This document shows positions 4,595 to 10,325 of a DNA stretch of 10,325 nt, piece by piece; position 1 is the first letter of the stretch, and each line of letters opens with the position of its first letter. Made by a program: the position numbers and the translations under genes. Origin of the DNA: Candidatus Woesearchaeota archaeon (lineage in GTDB: Archaea > Nanobdellota > Nanobdellia > SCGC-AAA011-G17 > GW2011-AR17). Under the pieces are notes generated by a model. It had not been told where the DNA came from. It searched no databases and saw only the letters and a list, made by a program, of their open reading frames with translations. The stretch is from assembly GCA_018302165.1 (NCBI GenBank), contig JAGWAA010000013.1:1-10325 (forward strand), read 5' to 3'.

Positions 4595-5506
4595 TTACTC
4601 TAATAAATAAGAAATCAAAGCCATACGAATATACAATCCATTTTCTACTTGCCTAAAATAAGCAACTCTTGGATCAGTCTGCTCAACTTCAATAGACAAA
4701 TTAATTTCTTCAGTATGTGGGAGCGGATGTAAAACCCTTGCATCTTTTCTAATATAAGCTAGACTTTCTTGATTAATGCTATACAAACTTTTTACTTTTT
4801 CATATTCACCATTCTGTAATCTTTCTTTTTGTATCCGAGTCATATAGATAATATCTGCTTGTGGTATTGCTTTGTAAAAATCAGTTTCTTCTTCAAACTT
4901 AACATTCTGTCTTTGCAAATAATCTTTTATATCCTCTTTTATTCCAAGAACTTCTGGTGAAACAAATATTACTTTTACTCCATGAAATTTCCCCAGTAAA
5001 TAACAAAGTGATCTAACTGTTCTCCCATATTTCAAATCTCCTACTAATGCTATTGTAAAATTTTCAATTCTTCCAATCTCTCTCCAGATTGTATACAAAT
5101 CTAGTAATGCCTGTGTCGGATGCTGCCCTGCTCCGTCTCCAGCATTTATTACCGGGACGTTGCTTACTTGCGCCATCTTTTTTGCAGACCCTTCTTCATA
5201 ATGCCTTACTACAATAATATCTGAATATTTAGAAACGACTCTTGCAGTATCTTCTAATGATTCTCCTTTTATTGCCGACGAGAATTCTTTTGCATTCTCA
5301 GTGCTTATTACTCCCCCACCTAATTTGAGCATTGCAGCTTCAAAACTTAACCTCGTTCGAGTGCTTGCTTCATAGAATAAGGTTGTAAGTATCTTTCCAT
5401 TTAATGGTTTGATTATACCTTTTCTAAATTCTTCTGCTCTTGAAAACAAAAAGAAAATGTTTGATACGTCTAATTGTTGTGCTTCAATCAATGATAAAAG
5501 TTTCAT
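4595..5506 (-). CDS. pyrB: Aspartate carbamoyltransferase catalytic chain
   Basis: Makes N-carbamoyl-L-aspartate from carbamoyl phosphate and aspartate, the committed step of pyrimidine synthesis, in the cytoplasm. A complete 303-aa protein of normal length for the catalytic chain. Seen: the carbamoyl-phosphate motif STRTR (48-52) in YEASTRTRLSFE, HPTQALLDLYT (129-139), the second-domain segment VGDLKYGRTVRSL (155-167), HPLP (260-263) and DPRVAYFRQVENG (278-290). The residue after HPLP is His, where Arg is usual (HPLPR), a mild deviation at the active-site loop. No pyrI regulatory chain lies beside it in this window. It follows the dTMP-kinase-like gene on the same strand by 43 nt, but a TATA-like box at 5531-5539 and the lack of a Shine-Dalgarno suggest its own leaderless transcript. 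Its stop is tail-to-tail with tRNA-Cys. Confidence 0.97.
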   Translation of the reverse strand: MKLLSLIEAQQLDVSNIFFLFSRAEEFRKGIIKPLNGKILTTLFYEASTRTRLSFEAAMLKLGGGVISTENAKEFSSAIKGESLEDTARVVSKYSDIIVVRHYEEGSAKKMAQVSNVPVINAGDGAGQHPTQALLDLYTIWREIGRIENFTIALVGDLKYGRTVRSLCYLLGKFHGVKVIFVSPEVLGIKEDIKDYLQRQNVKFEEETDFYKAIPQADIIYMTRIQKERLQNGEYEKVKSLYSINQESLAYIRKDARVLHPLPHTEEINLSIEVEQTDPRVAYFRQVENGLYIRMALISYLLE

Positions 5507-5530
5507 AAAAAATAAAACCTATTTTTTAGC

Positions 5531-5539
5531 TTTAAATAA
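5531..5539 (-). promoter_or_regulatory. TATA-like box for pyrB
   Basis: The minus strand reads TTATTTAAA, 25-33 nt before ATG 5506, consistent with a leaderless pyrB mRNA. Confidence 0.5.
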
Positions 5540-5541
5540 CT

Positions 5542-5561
5542 TTAGATGTTTAATCATCTAA
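5542..5561. promoter_or_regulatory. Perfect inverted repeat between the tmk-like gene and pyrB
   Basis: TTAGATG-N6-CATCTAA, two perfect 7-base arms, covering the stop codon of the tmk-like gene and ending 3 nt (5541 inward) from the pyrB TATA-like box. It could be an operator for pyrB, or an RNA hairpin at the end of the upstream mRNA, but no long T-run follows directly. The arm/spacer geometry is the same as in the inverted repeat at 3571-3590. Confidence 0.4.
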
Positions 5562-6278
5562 TAATTGTGTTAAGTCATTTTGAATATCTGCAAAAATCTC
5601 CTCAGGTGTTCTCATTCCATCAATAACCCTAACTTGTTTAGGATATCTTTTTTTCAATGCTCTATATCCATTTCTTACCCTCTCAAAAAATTCTGTTTTT
5701 TCATTATCAAAAAAGTCTGTACTTGTTCTCCCAACTTGATCCGCTTTCATCCTTCTAAAAGATTCTTCAACTGTAATATCAATAACATAAATTCTATCCC
5801 CTGGAAAAATATTTCTTAAAATCATTTTATGATTCGCTGCAATCAGTTTTAGTGCTTCTTTATCTCCATTAAATCTCCCAAAACCTTGATATGCGAATGT
5901 TGATGTCCAAGCTCTATCTGTTACAACCCAATTTCCTCTTTCAATTGCAGGCAACACGATTTTTGTTGCAGAACTCGCTCTTGAAGTGAGATATTCAAAA
6001 ACTTCTGCCCAAGGATCTCTAGATAATAATTCTTCTGAATCCGCTTCTCTTCCAAAAGCATATCCTGGTGTTTCTAAAAATCTGTCTCTTAATGCAGTAT
6101 AAGCTTTAACCGGTTCTTTCAATAAAGCCCTTTCCATTTCTCCTAATTGTGTTCCACCTGGTTCTCTTAATATCAAGATTGCTTTTTTAGAATTCAAATA
6201 TTCACAAATTCTTCTCTTCAAACCTTCTTTTCCAATAGCCTCAATTCCATCAATAATGATATATTTTCCTCTTTCCAT
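5550..6278 (-). CDS. tmk: dTMP kinase-like protein with altered P-loop
   Basis: A P-loop kinase of the thymidylate kinase family, which phosphorylates dTMP to dTDP. Family marks are plain: REPGGTQLGE (38-47), TDRAWTSTFAYQGFGR (120-135, the DR...S..AYQG motif) and a C-terminal FFERVRNGYRAL (197-208). Two oddities: the Walker A is GIEAIGKE (11-18), with Glu18 where Ser/Thr binds the Mg-nucleotide, followed by Gly19; and residues about 57-92 are an insertion relative to the usual 205-215 aa enzyme, giving 242 aa. K17 is kept, so nucleotide binding is possible but metal coordination should differ. It sits head to head with thyX, which makes dTMP, supporting the pathway. It is either an unusual active dTMP kinase or a divergent paralogue. 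A TATA-like box at 6301-6309 and no Shine-Dalgarno suggest a leaderless start at ATG 6278. Confidence 0.85.
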   Translation of the reverse strand: MERGKYIIIDGIEAIGKEGLKRRICEYLNSKKAILILREPGGTQLGEMERALLKEPVKAYTALRDRFLETPGYAFGREADSEELLSRDPWAEVFEYLTSRASSATKIVLPAIERGNWVVTDRAWTSTFAYQGFGRFNGDKEALKLIAANHKMILRNIFPGDRIYVIDITVEESFRRMKADQVGRTSTDFFDNEKTEFFERVRNGYRALKKRYPKQVRVIDGMRTPEEIFADIQNDLTQLLDD

Positions 6279-6300
6279 ATTTTATTTTCAACAAATAAAG

Positions 6301-6309
6301 TTTATAATC
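6301..6309 (-). promoter_or_regulatory. TATA-like box for the dTMP kinase-like gene
   Basis: The minus strand reads GATTATAAA, 23-31 nt before ATG 6278, consistent with a leaderless mRNA. The divergent thyX promoter shares this 114-nt intergenic region. Confidence 0.5.
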
Positions 6310-6363
6310 TATTTCAAACAGAATACTAAATATTCAAAAACAACTTTTAGAGTATAACAACCA

Positions 6364-6371
6364 TTTAAAAG
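6364..6371 (+). promoter_or_regulatory. TATA-like box for the double thyX gene
   Basis: TTTAAAAG lies 22-29 nt before ATG 6393. No Shine-Dalgarno is present, so the thyX mRNA is probably leaderless and the ATG at 6393 is the likely start. Confidence 0.45.
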
Positions 6372-6392
6372 AGTCCGATTCTATTTCCATTT

Positions 6393-7982
6393 ATGCTTAC
6401 AAAAAGATACGTTTCTCCAGGCGGTGAAGATTATGTAAAAAGATTCAATGAAGCTGCATTTCAAGCTTTTGCTGATCCTGAAAAAAATAAACCTCTTAAA
6501 GTTGGTTTGACAGATTATATGGGTGGTGATGGAACTGTTATTCGTGCTGCAACAGTTGGGCACGGTTTAGATATTTTTCCTGAAAGATTTTCTGATGAAG
6601 CTTTTTTTCACCACTTAGTTGCTTCTGGTATAGAAAAACCTTTTAGAACTGTTCAATTAAAATTTTTATTTACTCAAATGCCTATCAACACAGCTTTACA
6701 ATTTGTTTATGATCCAGCATGTTCTGTTAATGAAATTTCTGGTCGTTATTCTGTTCTTTCAGATAAACAAGAAACTGTTAATAATGAATTATTAATGAAT
6801 GTTTCAAAATTATCAAGAGCGCAATATGAATCTTTTTTAGAACAACATGAACTAGCAAGAGAACTAGCAAGAACTATTCTTGGAACAAATACCCATACTT
6901 CTTTTGTTTGGAAAATGAATTTATTTGAACTTGCAAGGTTTGTTACTCATCAAAGAAAATTTCTTAAACTTAATAATCTAGCTCATGATTTTATTAATAA
7001 AATAGAATCAATAGCTTCTGTGACCGCACCTTATTCTTGGTCAGCACTTATGAATCCAGGTAAAAAATTATCTTTAACTTATCCTAGAGATGAAGCAATT
7101 GTTGATCCAGAACTTTCTCCTGCTCTTTGGTCTCCTCAAGAAACTGAAAGAGAAGTTGTTACTGCAATGGAAGATGATTTATTTCATTCACATCATTTTT
7201 TGGATCATGGTAGATTTCAAACAGTAGATTACCTTGGTAGTGATCAAGCAGTTGTTTCAGCTGCAAGAATAAGTTATGGTCAAGGTACAATTAAAAAAAG
7301 AGAAAGTGCTGCACTTTTAAGATATTTAATTAGAAATGCTCATACTTCTCCTTTAGAAATGGCTGTTATTGCTGTTGAAGAAAAGAATCCATTTTTTTCA
7401 GATCCTCGTCAAGTTGGAAGACATAGGACTGCTGCTTGGGGTAGCTTTATGGATGAAGTTCAATTAGGTAGTCAATTCTATTTACCTTCTAAAGATCAAC
7501 TTAGACAACAAGATACTACTAATCGTCAAGGACGTGCTGAACTTTATTCAGATGAAGTTGCAAGTGATATTTTAAAAGCTATGCAAGCGATTTCTGAAAC
7601 CCAAAAAGATATTGTAAATAATTTATCTCCTGAAATTTCTCGTCTAGCAAAAGGTGTTGGTTTTTATACTAGGACCTGGCGCACTTTTGATGCAAACAAT
7701 AATTCTAGGTTTTTAGCTTTACGTTTAGATGAACATGCACAATGGGAAGTTCGTCAATATGCCCAACAAGTTTTCAATGCTTTCAGGCTTCATACTCCTG
7801 TTATTGCTCAGGCATTTGTAGATTATACTTTAGAAACAATGCGTTTTAGTCGTTTAGAAAGAGAAGCAATTGTTAATTCAAGAGTTCTTGAAGGCAATGT
7901 ATTAGATGAATCCTCTTTAGTTAATCTGTCTGAAAGAGAGAAAACTGAACTAAAGAAAAAGTTAGGACTTTTAAAACCCTAA
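6393..7982 (+). CDS. thyX: Double-domain flavin-dependent thymidylate synthase (ThyX-ThyX fusion)
   Basis: ThyX makes dTMP from dUMP using methylene-tetrahydrofolate, NADPH and FAD, normally as a homotetramer of about 220-260-aa chains. This 529-aa protein holds two ThyX domains, about residues 35-225 and 275-480. Paired marks: DYMGGDGTVIRAATVGHG (41-58) against DYLGSDQAVVSAARISYG (279-296), and ELARELARTIL...FVWKMN (153-176) against EISRLAKGV...RTFDAN (414-435). The signature RHR-X7-S is split: the N-half has YDP (106-108) then SVNEISGRYS (111-120), while the C-half has RHR (343-345) but MDEV where SGRY belongs. The C-half also keeps HTSPLEM (317-323) and NNNSRFLALR...HAQWEVRQ. A tail of about 45 residues follows. 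The frame is open throughout, so this is a fusion, not a misassembly frameshift. It lies head to head with the tmk-like gene. Its stop overlaps that of the next gene. Confidence 0.92.
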   Translation: MLTKRYVSPGGEDYVKRFNEAAFQAFADPEKNKPLKVGLTDYMGGDGTVIRAATVGHGLDIFPERFSDEAFFHHLVASGIEKPFRTVQLKFLFTQMPINTALQFVYDPACSVNEISGRYSVLSDKQETVNNELLMNVSKLSRAQYESFLEQHELARELARTILGTNTHTSFVWKMNLFELARFVTHQRKFLKLNNLAHDFINKIESIASVTAPYSWSALMNPGKKLSLTYPRDEAIVDPELSPALWSPQETEREVVTAMEDDLFHSHHFLDHGRFQTVDYLGSDQAVVSAARISYGQGTIKKRESAALLRYLIRNAHTSPLEMAVIAVEEKNPFFSDPRQVGRHRTAAWGSFMDEVQLGSQFYLPSKDQLRQQDTTNRQGRAELYSDEVASDILKAMQAISETQKDIVNNLSPEISRLAKGVGFYTRTWRTFDANNNSRFLALRLDEHAQWEVRQYAQQVFNAFRLHTPVIAQAFVDYTLETMRFSRLEREAIVNSRVLEGNVLDESSLVNLSEREKTELKKKLGLLKP

Positions 7983-8809
7983 TAAAATAATTCAATCCCT
8001 CTTCCAACTAAATCTTTCATTCTAGATTTTCTTTCAAGAAATTTTTCTGCAACACTCTCATGAAATGTTAACAATTTATCCATTAGATTAATTGCTTTCT
8101 CCGGTTCTTCAAATAAATCCTCAAATTCTTCTGGATGACTTCTAAAATATCTAACTACTTTCCAAATTTGAGTATCCATCTCTTCAAATTCTTCTAAATC
8201 AGTTCCTTCAAATCTGCTCCCAATATATTTTTTTTCTTTAATCCATTCTATCTGTCTCGGAGCCCGTGTTGCTCTTTCCATGCACCTTTCTAAATCTTTT
8301 TTTAATTGTTCTTTATCATATACAGAATTCCATTCTGCTAACAACCTTGCTCTTCTAGCCTTATCCAAATTATAAGCGAGTCTTTCTAATTGTCCTCTCT
8401 TATGTACAAAATATCTCCCTTCTCTGGGATCTTTCCCTTGGACTAAAATCCCTTCATTTAATGCAACACGCATATCTGCAGAATATGAATTTAATCTTCC
8501 ATCCTCTAAAATTTTCCAATCTAAAACTGATATTTTTAGAGGCATTTGTGGTTCTAATTCTTTAATTATTGTTGATACTTTACTCAATTCTCCATTCGGA
8601 CTTTTATCTAGTATAACCCCATTAGAAAAAACTATCACTCCATCATAATCTGAAGCTGATGGTTGAAATCCAGAATTATTATCCCCATTTAATTTTCTAG
8701 CAAAAGATCCATAGACTAAAAATGAAACTTCTTCAGCATGAATTCTCAATTCCCTGATAAAAGAATCATGAAAATCTCTAAAATTTTGCTCAGTAAGGTT
8801 AACATTCAT
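7979..8809 (-). CDS. Nucleotidyltransferase-fold protein (pol beta superfamily)
   Basis: A 276-aa cytoplasmic protein. The N-terminal part carries the nucleotidyltransferase signature: FLVYGSFARKL (30-40, the GS motif), SDYDGVIVF (53-61, acidic pair D54/D56) and a probable third acid D97 in KISVLDWKI. All three metal-binding acids appear present, so it may be catalytically active, transferring a nucleoside monophosphate to an unknown acceptor. Residues about 130-276 are helical and strongly charged, and may bind the acceptor or act like a HEPN-type helical partner fused in the same chain; I cannot identify them. It is larger than minimal MNT antitoxins (about 100 aa) and has no adjacent HEPN toxin, so a toxin-antitoxin reading is not supported. 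An aminoglycoside-type transferase is possible. It converges with thyX, the two stop codons overlapping within 4 nt, and diverges from taw3 over 61 nt. Confidence 0.82.
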   Translation of the reverse strand: MNVNLTEQNFRDFHDSFIRELRIHAEEVSFLVYGSFARKLNGDNNSGFQPSASDYDGVIVFSNGVILDKSPNGELSKVSTIIKELEPQMPLKISVLDWKILEDGRLNSYSADMRVALNEGILVQGKDPREGRYFVHKRGQLERLAYNLDKARRARLLAEWNSVYDKEQLKKDLERCMERATRAPRQIEWIKEKKYIGSRFEGTDLEEFEEMDTQIWKVVRYFRSHPEEFEDLFEEPEKAINLMDKLLTFHESVAEKFLERKSRMKDLVGRGIELFY

Positions 8810-8831
8810 AAAATCTGTTTTAAACTACTCC

Positions 8832-8839
8832 TTAAAAAA
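8832..8839 (-). promoter_or_regulatory. TATA-like box for the nucleotidyltransferase gene
   Basis: The minus strand reads TTTTTTAA, 23-30 nt before ATG 8809. An AAGGAG sequence nearby is over 15 nt from the ATG, too far to be the ribosome site. Adjacent to the opposite-strand taw3 box. Confidence 0.4.
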
Positions 8840-8840
8840 C

Positions 8841-8848
8841 TTTATTAA
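8841..8848 (+). promoter_or_regulatory. TATA-like box for taw3
   Basis: TTTATTAA lies 23-30 nt before ATG 8871, consistent with a leaderless mRNA. It is 1 nt from the divergent box at 8832-8839, so the two promoters may compete. Confidence 0.4.
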
Positions 8849-8870
8849 ACTGAATTTATTATTTCCTTTT

Positions 8871-9365
8871 ATGAAAATAGACAAATCCCCTCAAGGTTTT
8901 TATGATGAAGATATTATTCCTTTGCTAAATATTATTAATAAAAGATACGAAACCACTTCTTCATGTTCTGGGAGAATTACATTAATCTCTGGTGCTAAAA
9001 AGGGCTCCGTAAAATGGGTTTACAAAACTCATTCTATGGCTTCTGCAAAAAAAATTTATGATTGCTTACAAAAAACTTCTCCATTGAGATTTTTTTCAGA
9101 ACCTTTAATTCTCCATATGAAATGTTTCACTCAAGAAAAAGCTGACGAGGTTCTGCAAATGCTTCAATCTAATGGCTTCAAAAAATGCGGCATTATTTCT
9201 TTAAAACATTTTGTTATTGAAATAAATGATACTGGTAAAATGGAAACAATTCTAACAAAAGATTTATCTTATGATTATATAAAAATTTTAGTCAATGAAG
9301 CTAATAAAAGGCTTAAAAACACAAAAAATAATATTAAAAAATTAGAAAAATTATTTATTACCTAA
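8871..9365 (+). CDS. taw3: tRNA wybutosine-synthesis protein Taw3/Tyw3
   Basis: SAM-dependent methyltransferase of the TYW3 family, which methylates N4 of the tricyclic wye-base intermediate at position 37 of tRNA-Phe; the family is confined to archaea and eukaryotes. A complete 164-aa protein, slightly shorter than many members. Seen in order: the N-terminal DKSPQGFYDEDIIPLLNIIN, the hallmark TTSSCSGR (28-35), WVYKTH (49-54), EPLILHMKC (77-85), GFKKCGI (102-108) and the C-terminal helix VNEANKRL (141-148). No taw1 or taw2 lies in the window. The start codon is at the edge of a 61-nt divergent spacer and follows a TATA-like box by 22 nt, so it is probably leaderless. The last 8 nt overlap the end of the convergent lipoprotein gene. 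This gene is the best single marker that the contig is archaeal. Confidence 0.95.
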   Translation: MKIDKSPQGFYDEDIIPLLNIINKRYETTSSCSGRITLISGAKKGSVKWVYKTHSMASAKKIYDCLQKTSPLRFFSEPLILHMKCFTQEKADEVLQMLQSNGFKKCGIISLKHFVIEINDTGKMETILTKDLSYDYIKILVNEANKRLKNTKNNIKKLEKLFIT

Positions 9366-9639
9366 CTCTTGCTTCGTAAAGAGCATCGGCTTCCATTTCA
9401 TTTAATTTAAATCTAACTCTTTCTAAGAATTTTTCTTGAGTATAACAGTCATCCTTATTTAAACAAAATAGAACTTCATAATTCTTATCCTCAGCTTTGT
9501 CACCTTCATATTTTATAGTTTTAGTTGTAATACCATAACTAACCACTTCAGAACCGGTAAATCTTTGTTCTTCAATTTTATTACCACAGCCAACTAATAA
9601 AGCTGCCAATCCTGCTAATACTGTTTGTCTTACTTTCAT
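9358..9639 (-). CDS. Small lipoprotein, function unknown
   Basis: A 93-aa exported protein. MKVR, then a hydrophobic core and the lipobox LVGC with the lipid-accepting cysteine at residue 18. The mature part is a short charged domain with a second cysteine pair (FCLNKDDC) and an amphipathic C-terminal helix (QEKFLERVRFKLNEMEADAL). I do not recognise a family. A good Shine-Dalgarno, AAGGAGA (9647-9653 on the minus strand), sits 7 nt before the ATG, fixing the start. It follows the partial Ig-like surface-protein gene on the same strand but is separated from it by a hairpin terminator, and a TATA-like stretch (about 9678-9688) suggests its own transcript. Its stop region overlaps the taw3 end by 8 nt on the opposite strand. 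Confidence 0.85.
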   Translation of the reverse strand: MKVRQTVLAGLAALLVGCGNKIEEQRFTGSEVVSYGITTKTIKYEGDKAEDKNYEVLFCLNKDDCYTQEKFLERVRFKLNEMEADALYEARVR

Positions 9640-9646
9640 TTTTTTG

Positions 9647-9653
9647 TCTCCTT
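9647..9653 (-). promoter_or_regulatory. Shine-Dalgarno of the small lipoprotein gene
   Basis: The minus strand reads AAGGAGA, 7 nt before ATG 9639. It contrasts with the Shine-Dalgarno-less starts of thyX, pyrB and taw3. Confidence 0.7.
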
Positions 9654-9677
9654 CTAATACACTTCTTCTATTTCGGA

Positions 9678-9688
9678 TTTAAATTAAA
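9678..9688 (-). promoter_or_regulatory. Possible TATA-like box of the small lipoprotein gene
   Basis: The minus strand reads TTTAATTTAAA (approximately). Transcription about 25 nt downstream would give a leader of about 20 nt that still includes the Shine-Dalgarno. It lies in a generally AT-rich stretch, so support is modest. Confidence 0.3.
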
Positions 9689-9693
9689 AAGAA

Positions 9694-9716
9694 TAAAAAA
9701 AGAAGATTTACTTCTT
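9694..9716 (-). terminator. Hairpin plus T-run after the Ig-like surface-protein gene
   Basis: On the minus strand AAGAAG-TAAAT-CTTCTT forms a 6-bp stem that includes the last codons and the stop, followed at once by six more T. This looks like an intrinsic terminator; in archaea the T-run alone can be enough. Confidence 0.5.
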
Positions 9717-10325
9717 CCTAAATAACATTGTCAAGAATACTATCGCTAGTAATACCAAAACAATATCTATAAGCACCCAAAAAGTTCCGTTTGCATTATC
9801 AAACATAGATCCAAAGTTATCAAAGAAACTTTCTTTTTCTTCACCAAAATCTATTGTAACAATTTCAGTAACTTCGTTTCCTTCGCTATCTGTAACGATG
9901 ATTTTCAAATCATGTTTGCCTGTAGTTCCTTCACTTAATGTATAATACAAATAAGCATGTGCTTCATCTTCAGCTTGTAGTGTTTCTAAGTATTCAGTTC
10001 CGGTCAATGTAGCCCATTCAACATCTTCACTAGAAATAGTAATCTCTACATCATTATTTCCATTATTAATAATTTGAATTGGTAAAGTTAGTTCATAACC
10101 TTCTACTACATAATCTTCTTCAATACTTACTTCCAAATCTTCAGCAGTATTTCCTTCACAAGCTTCCAATGTAATTTCAATTAATTCACTATCTAACATA
10201 TCTCCATTGTTCTCATAAAGAATTGCTTCTAAAGAATAAGTGCCTTCATCTAAACCATTTGGAATCTCTAAATCAAAGTTCAAATTCTTAGTATTTTGAT
10301 CTCCATCATATTCATCAAGATCAAA
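9708..10325 (-). CDS. Ig-like surface protein, C-terminal part, membrane-anchored (cut by window edge)
   Basis: The frame is open to the right edge, so only the last 205 residues are seen; the in-frame TTG at 10283 is not the start. It holds parts of at least two beta-sandwich domains of the kind found in archaeal surface and S-layer-associated proteins: a first ending with EGTYSLEAILYENNGDML, and a second with VSIEEDYVVEGYELTLPIQIINNGNNDVEI, a CARDB/NEW3-like rhythm of 'nnG..d.ei'. This is followed by GKHDLKIIVTDSEGNEV. The ectodomain is very acidic. Near the end a transmembrane helix (WVLIDIVLVLLAIVFLTML) precedes a short basic tail FRKK, so the protein is anchored at its C-terminus facing outward. 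It stops at a hairpin terminator. Exact function is unknown; the architecture parallels the small anchored protein at 1443-1820. Confidence 0.88.
   Translation of the reverse strand, partial: FDLDEYDGDQNTKNLNFDLEIPNGLDEGTYSLEAILYENNGDMLDSELIEITLEACEGNTAEDLEVSIEEDYVVEGYELTLPIQIINNGNNDVEITISSEDVEWATLTGTEYLETLQAEDEAHAYLYYTLSEGTTGKHDLKIIVTDSEGNEVTEIVTIDFGEEKESFFDNFGSMFDNANGTFWVLIDIVLVLLAIVFLTMLFRKK

Noticed and set aside
5580..5819. Plus-strand open frame opposite the dTMP-kinase-like gene
   Set aside because: It is antisense to a protein with clear kinase motifs, and its translation is compositionally biased with no recognisable pattern.
6381..6563. Minus-strand open frame over the thyX start
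   Set aside because: Antisense to the conserved N-terminal ThyX domain, and no recognisable domain.
6393..7982. Double-length thyX as an assembly artefact or tandem identical duplication
   Set aside because: The two halves are far diverged in sequence, the frame is open throughout, and the lost motifs are complementary rather than random.
7979..8809. MNT/HEPN toxin-antitoxin module
   Set aside because: The protein is far longer than MNT antitoxins and there is no HEPN gene next to it; the neighbours are thyX and taw3.
8825..8833. AAGGAGTAG on the minus strand as Shine-Dalgarno of the nucleotidyltransferase gene
   Set aside because: It is more than 15 nt from the ATG at 8809, too far for normal initiation, and overlaps a TATA-like box.

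Overview
The window reads as chromosomal DNA of an archaeon with a very AT-rich genome. Evidence for Archaea: a complete Taw3/Tyw3-type wybutosine protein, two tRNA genes with introns at the canonical 37/38 position, tRNA genes that do not encode CCA, TATA-like boxes about 22-30 nt upstream of many start codons (implying leaderless mRNAs), and Shine-Dalgarno sites mainly in front of operon-internal or secreted-protein genes. Small compact genes, overlapping stop codons, a lamin-tail secreted protein and a bacterial-type leucyl-tRNA synthetase would fit a DPANN lineage (Woesearchaeota/Pacearchaeota-like), but that placement is inference.

Layout. 1-3285 (minus): a run of genes read right to left. 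It starts with a secreted lamin-tail-domain protein, followed by a small helical protein (4-nt overlap), a small signal-peptide/membrane-anchored protein (4-nt overlap), a small CX4CX2C protein, and leuS (partial, cut by the left edge). 3354-4343: a duplicated block of about 215 bp carrying two intron-containing class II tRNA genes (both anticodon CAA, minus strand) that bracket a plus-strand lipoprotein gene. 4396-4593 (plus): tRNA-Arg(TCT) and tRNA-Cys(GCA). 4595-6278 (minus): pyrB (aspartate carbamoyltransferase) and a dTMP-kinase-like gene. 6393-7982 (plus): a double-length ThyX-type thymidylate synthase. 7979-8809 (minus): a nucleotidyltransferase-fold protein. 8871-9365 (plus): Taw3. 9358-10325 (minus): a small lipoprotein and the C-terminal part of a membrane-anchored, Ig-like surface protein.

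How the genes work together. pyrB, the tmk-like gene and thyX form a pyrimidine/thymidylate neighbourhood: carbamoyl-aspartate synthesis, dUMP to dTMP, dTMP to dTDP. The tRNA genes, leuS and taw3 belong to translation. The two flanks carry surface proteins (lamin-tail, Ig-like, lipoproteins).

Most interesting points: (1) the 529-aa ThyX is two ThyX domains in tandem whose signature motif is split between them: the N-half keeps SxNExSGRYS but has YDP in place of RHR, and the C-half keeps RHR but has lost the serine/arginine part. (2) The two tRNA-Leu(CAA)-like genes differ by compensated acceptor-stem changes, unrelated variable arms and different introns, yet keep near-identical flanks and both carry G73 rather than the A73 expected for leucine. 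(3) The dTMP-kinase-like protein has a Glu where the P-loop Ser/Thr should be.
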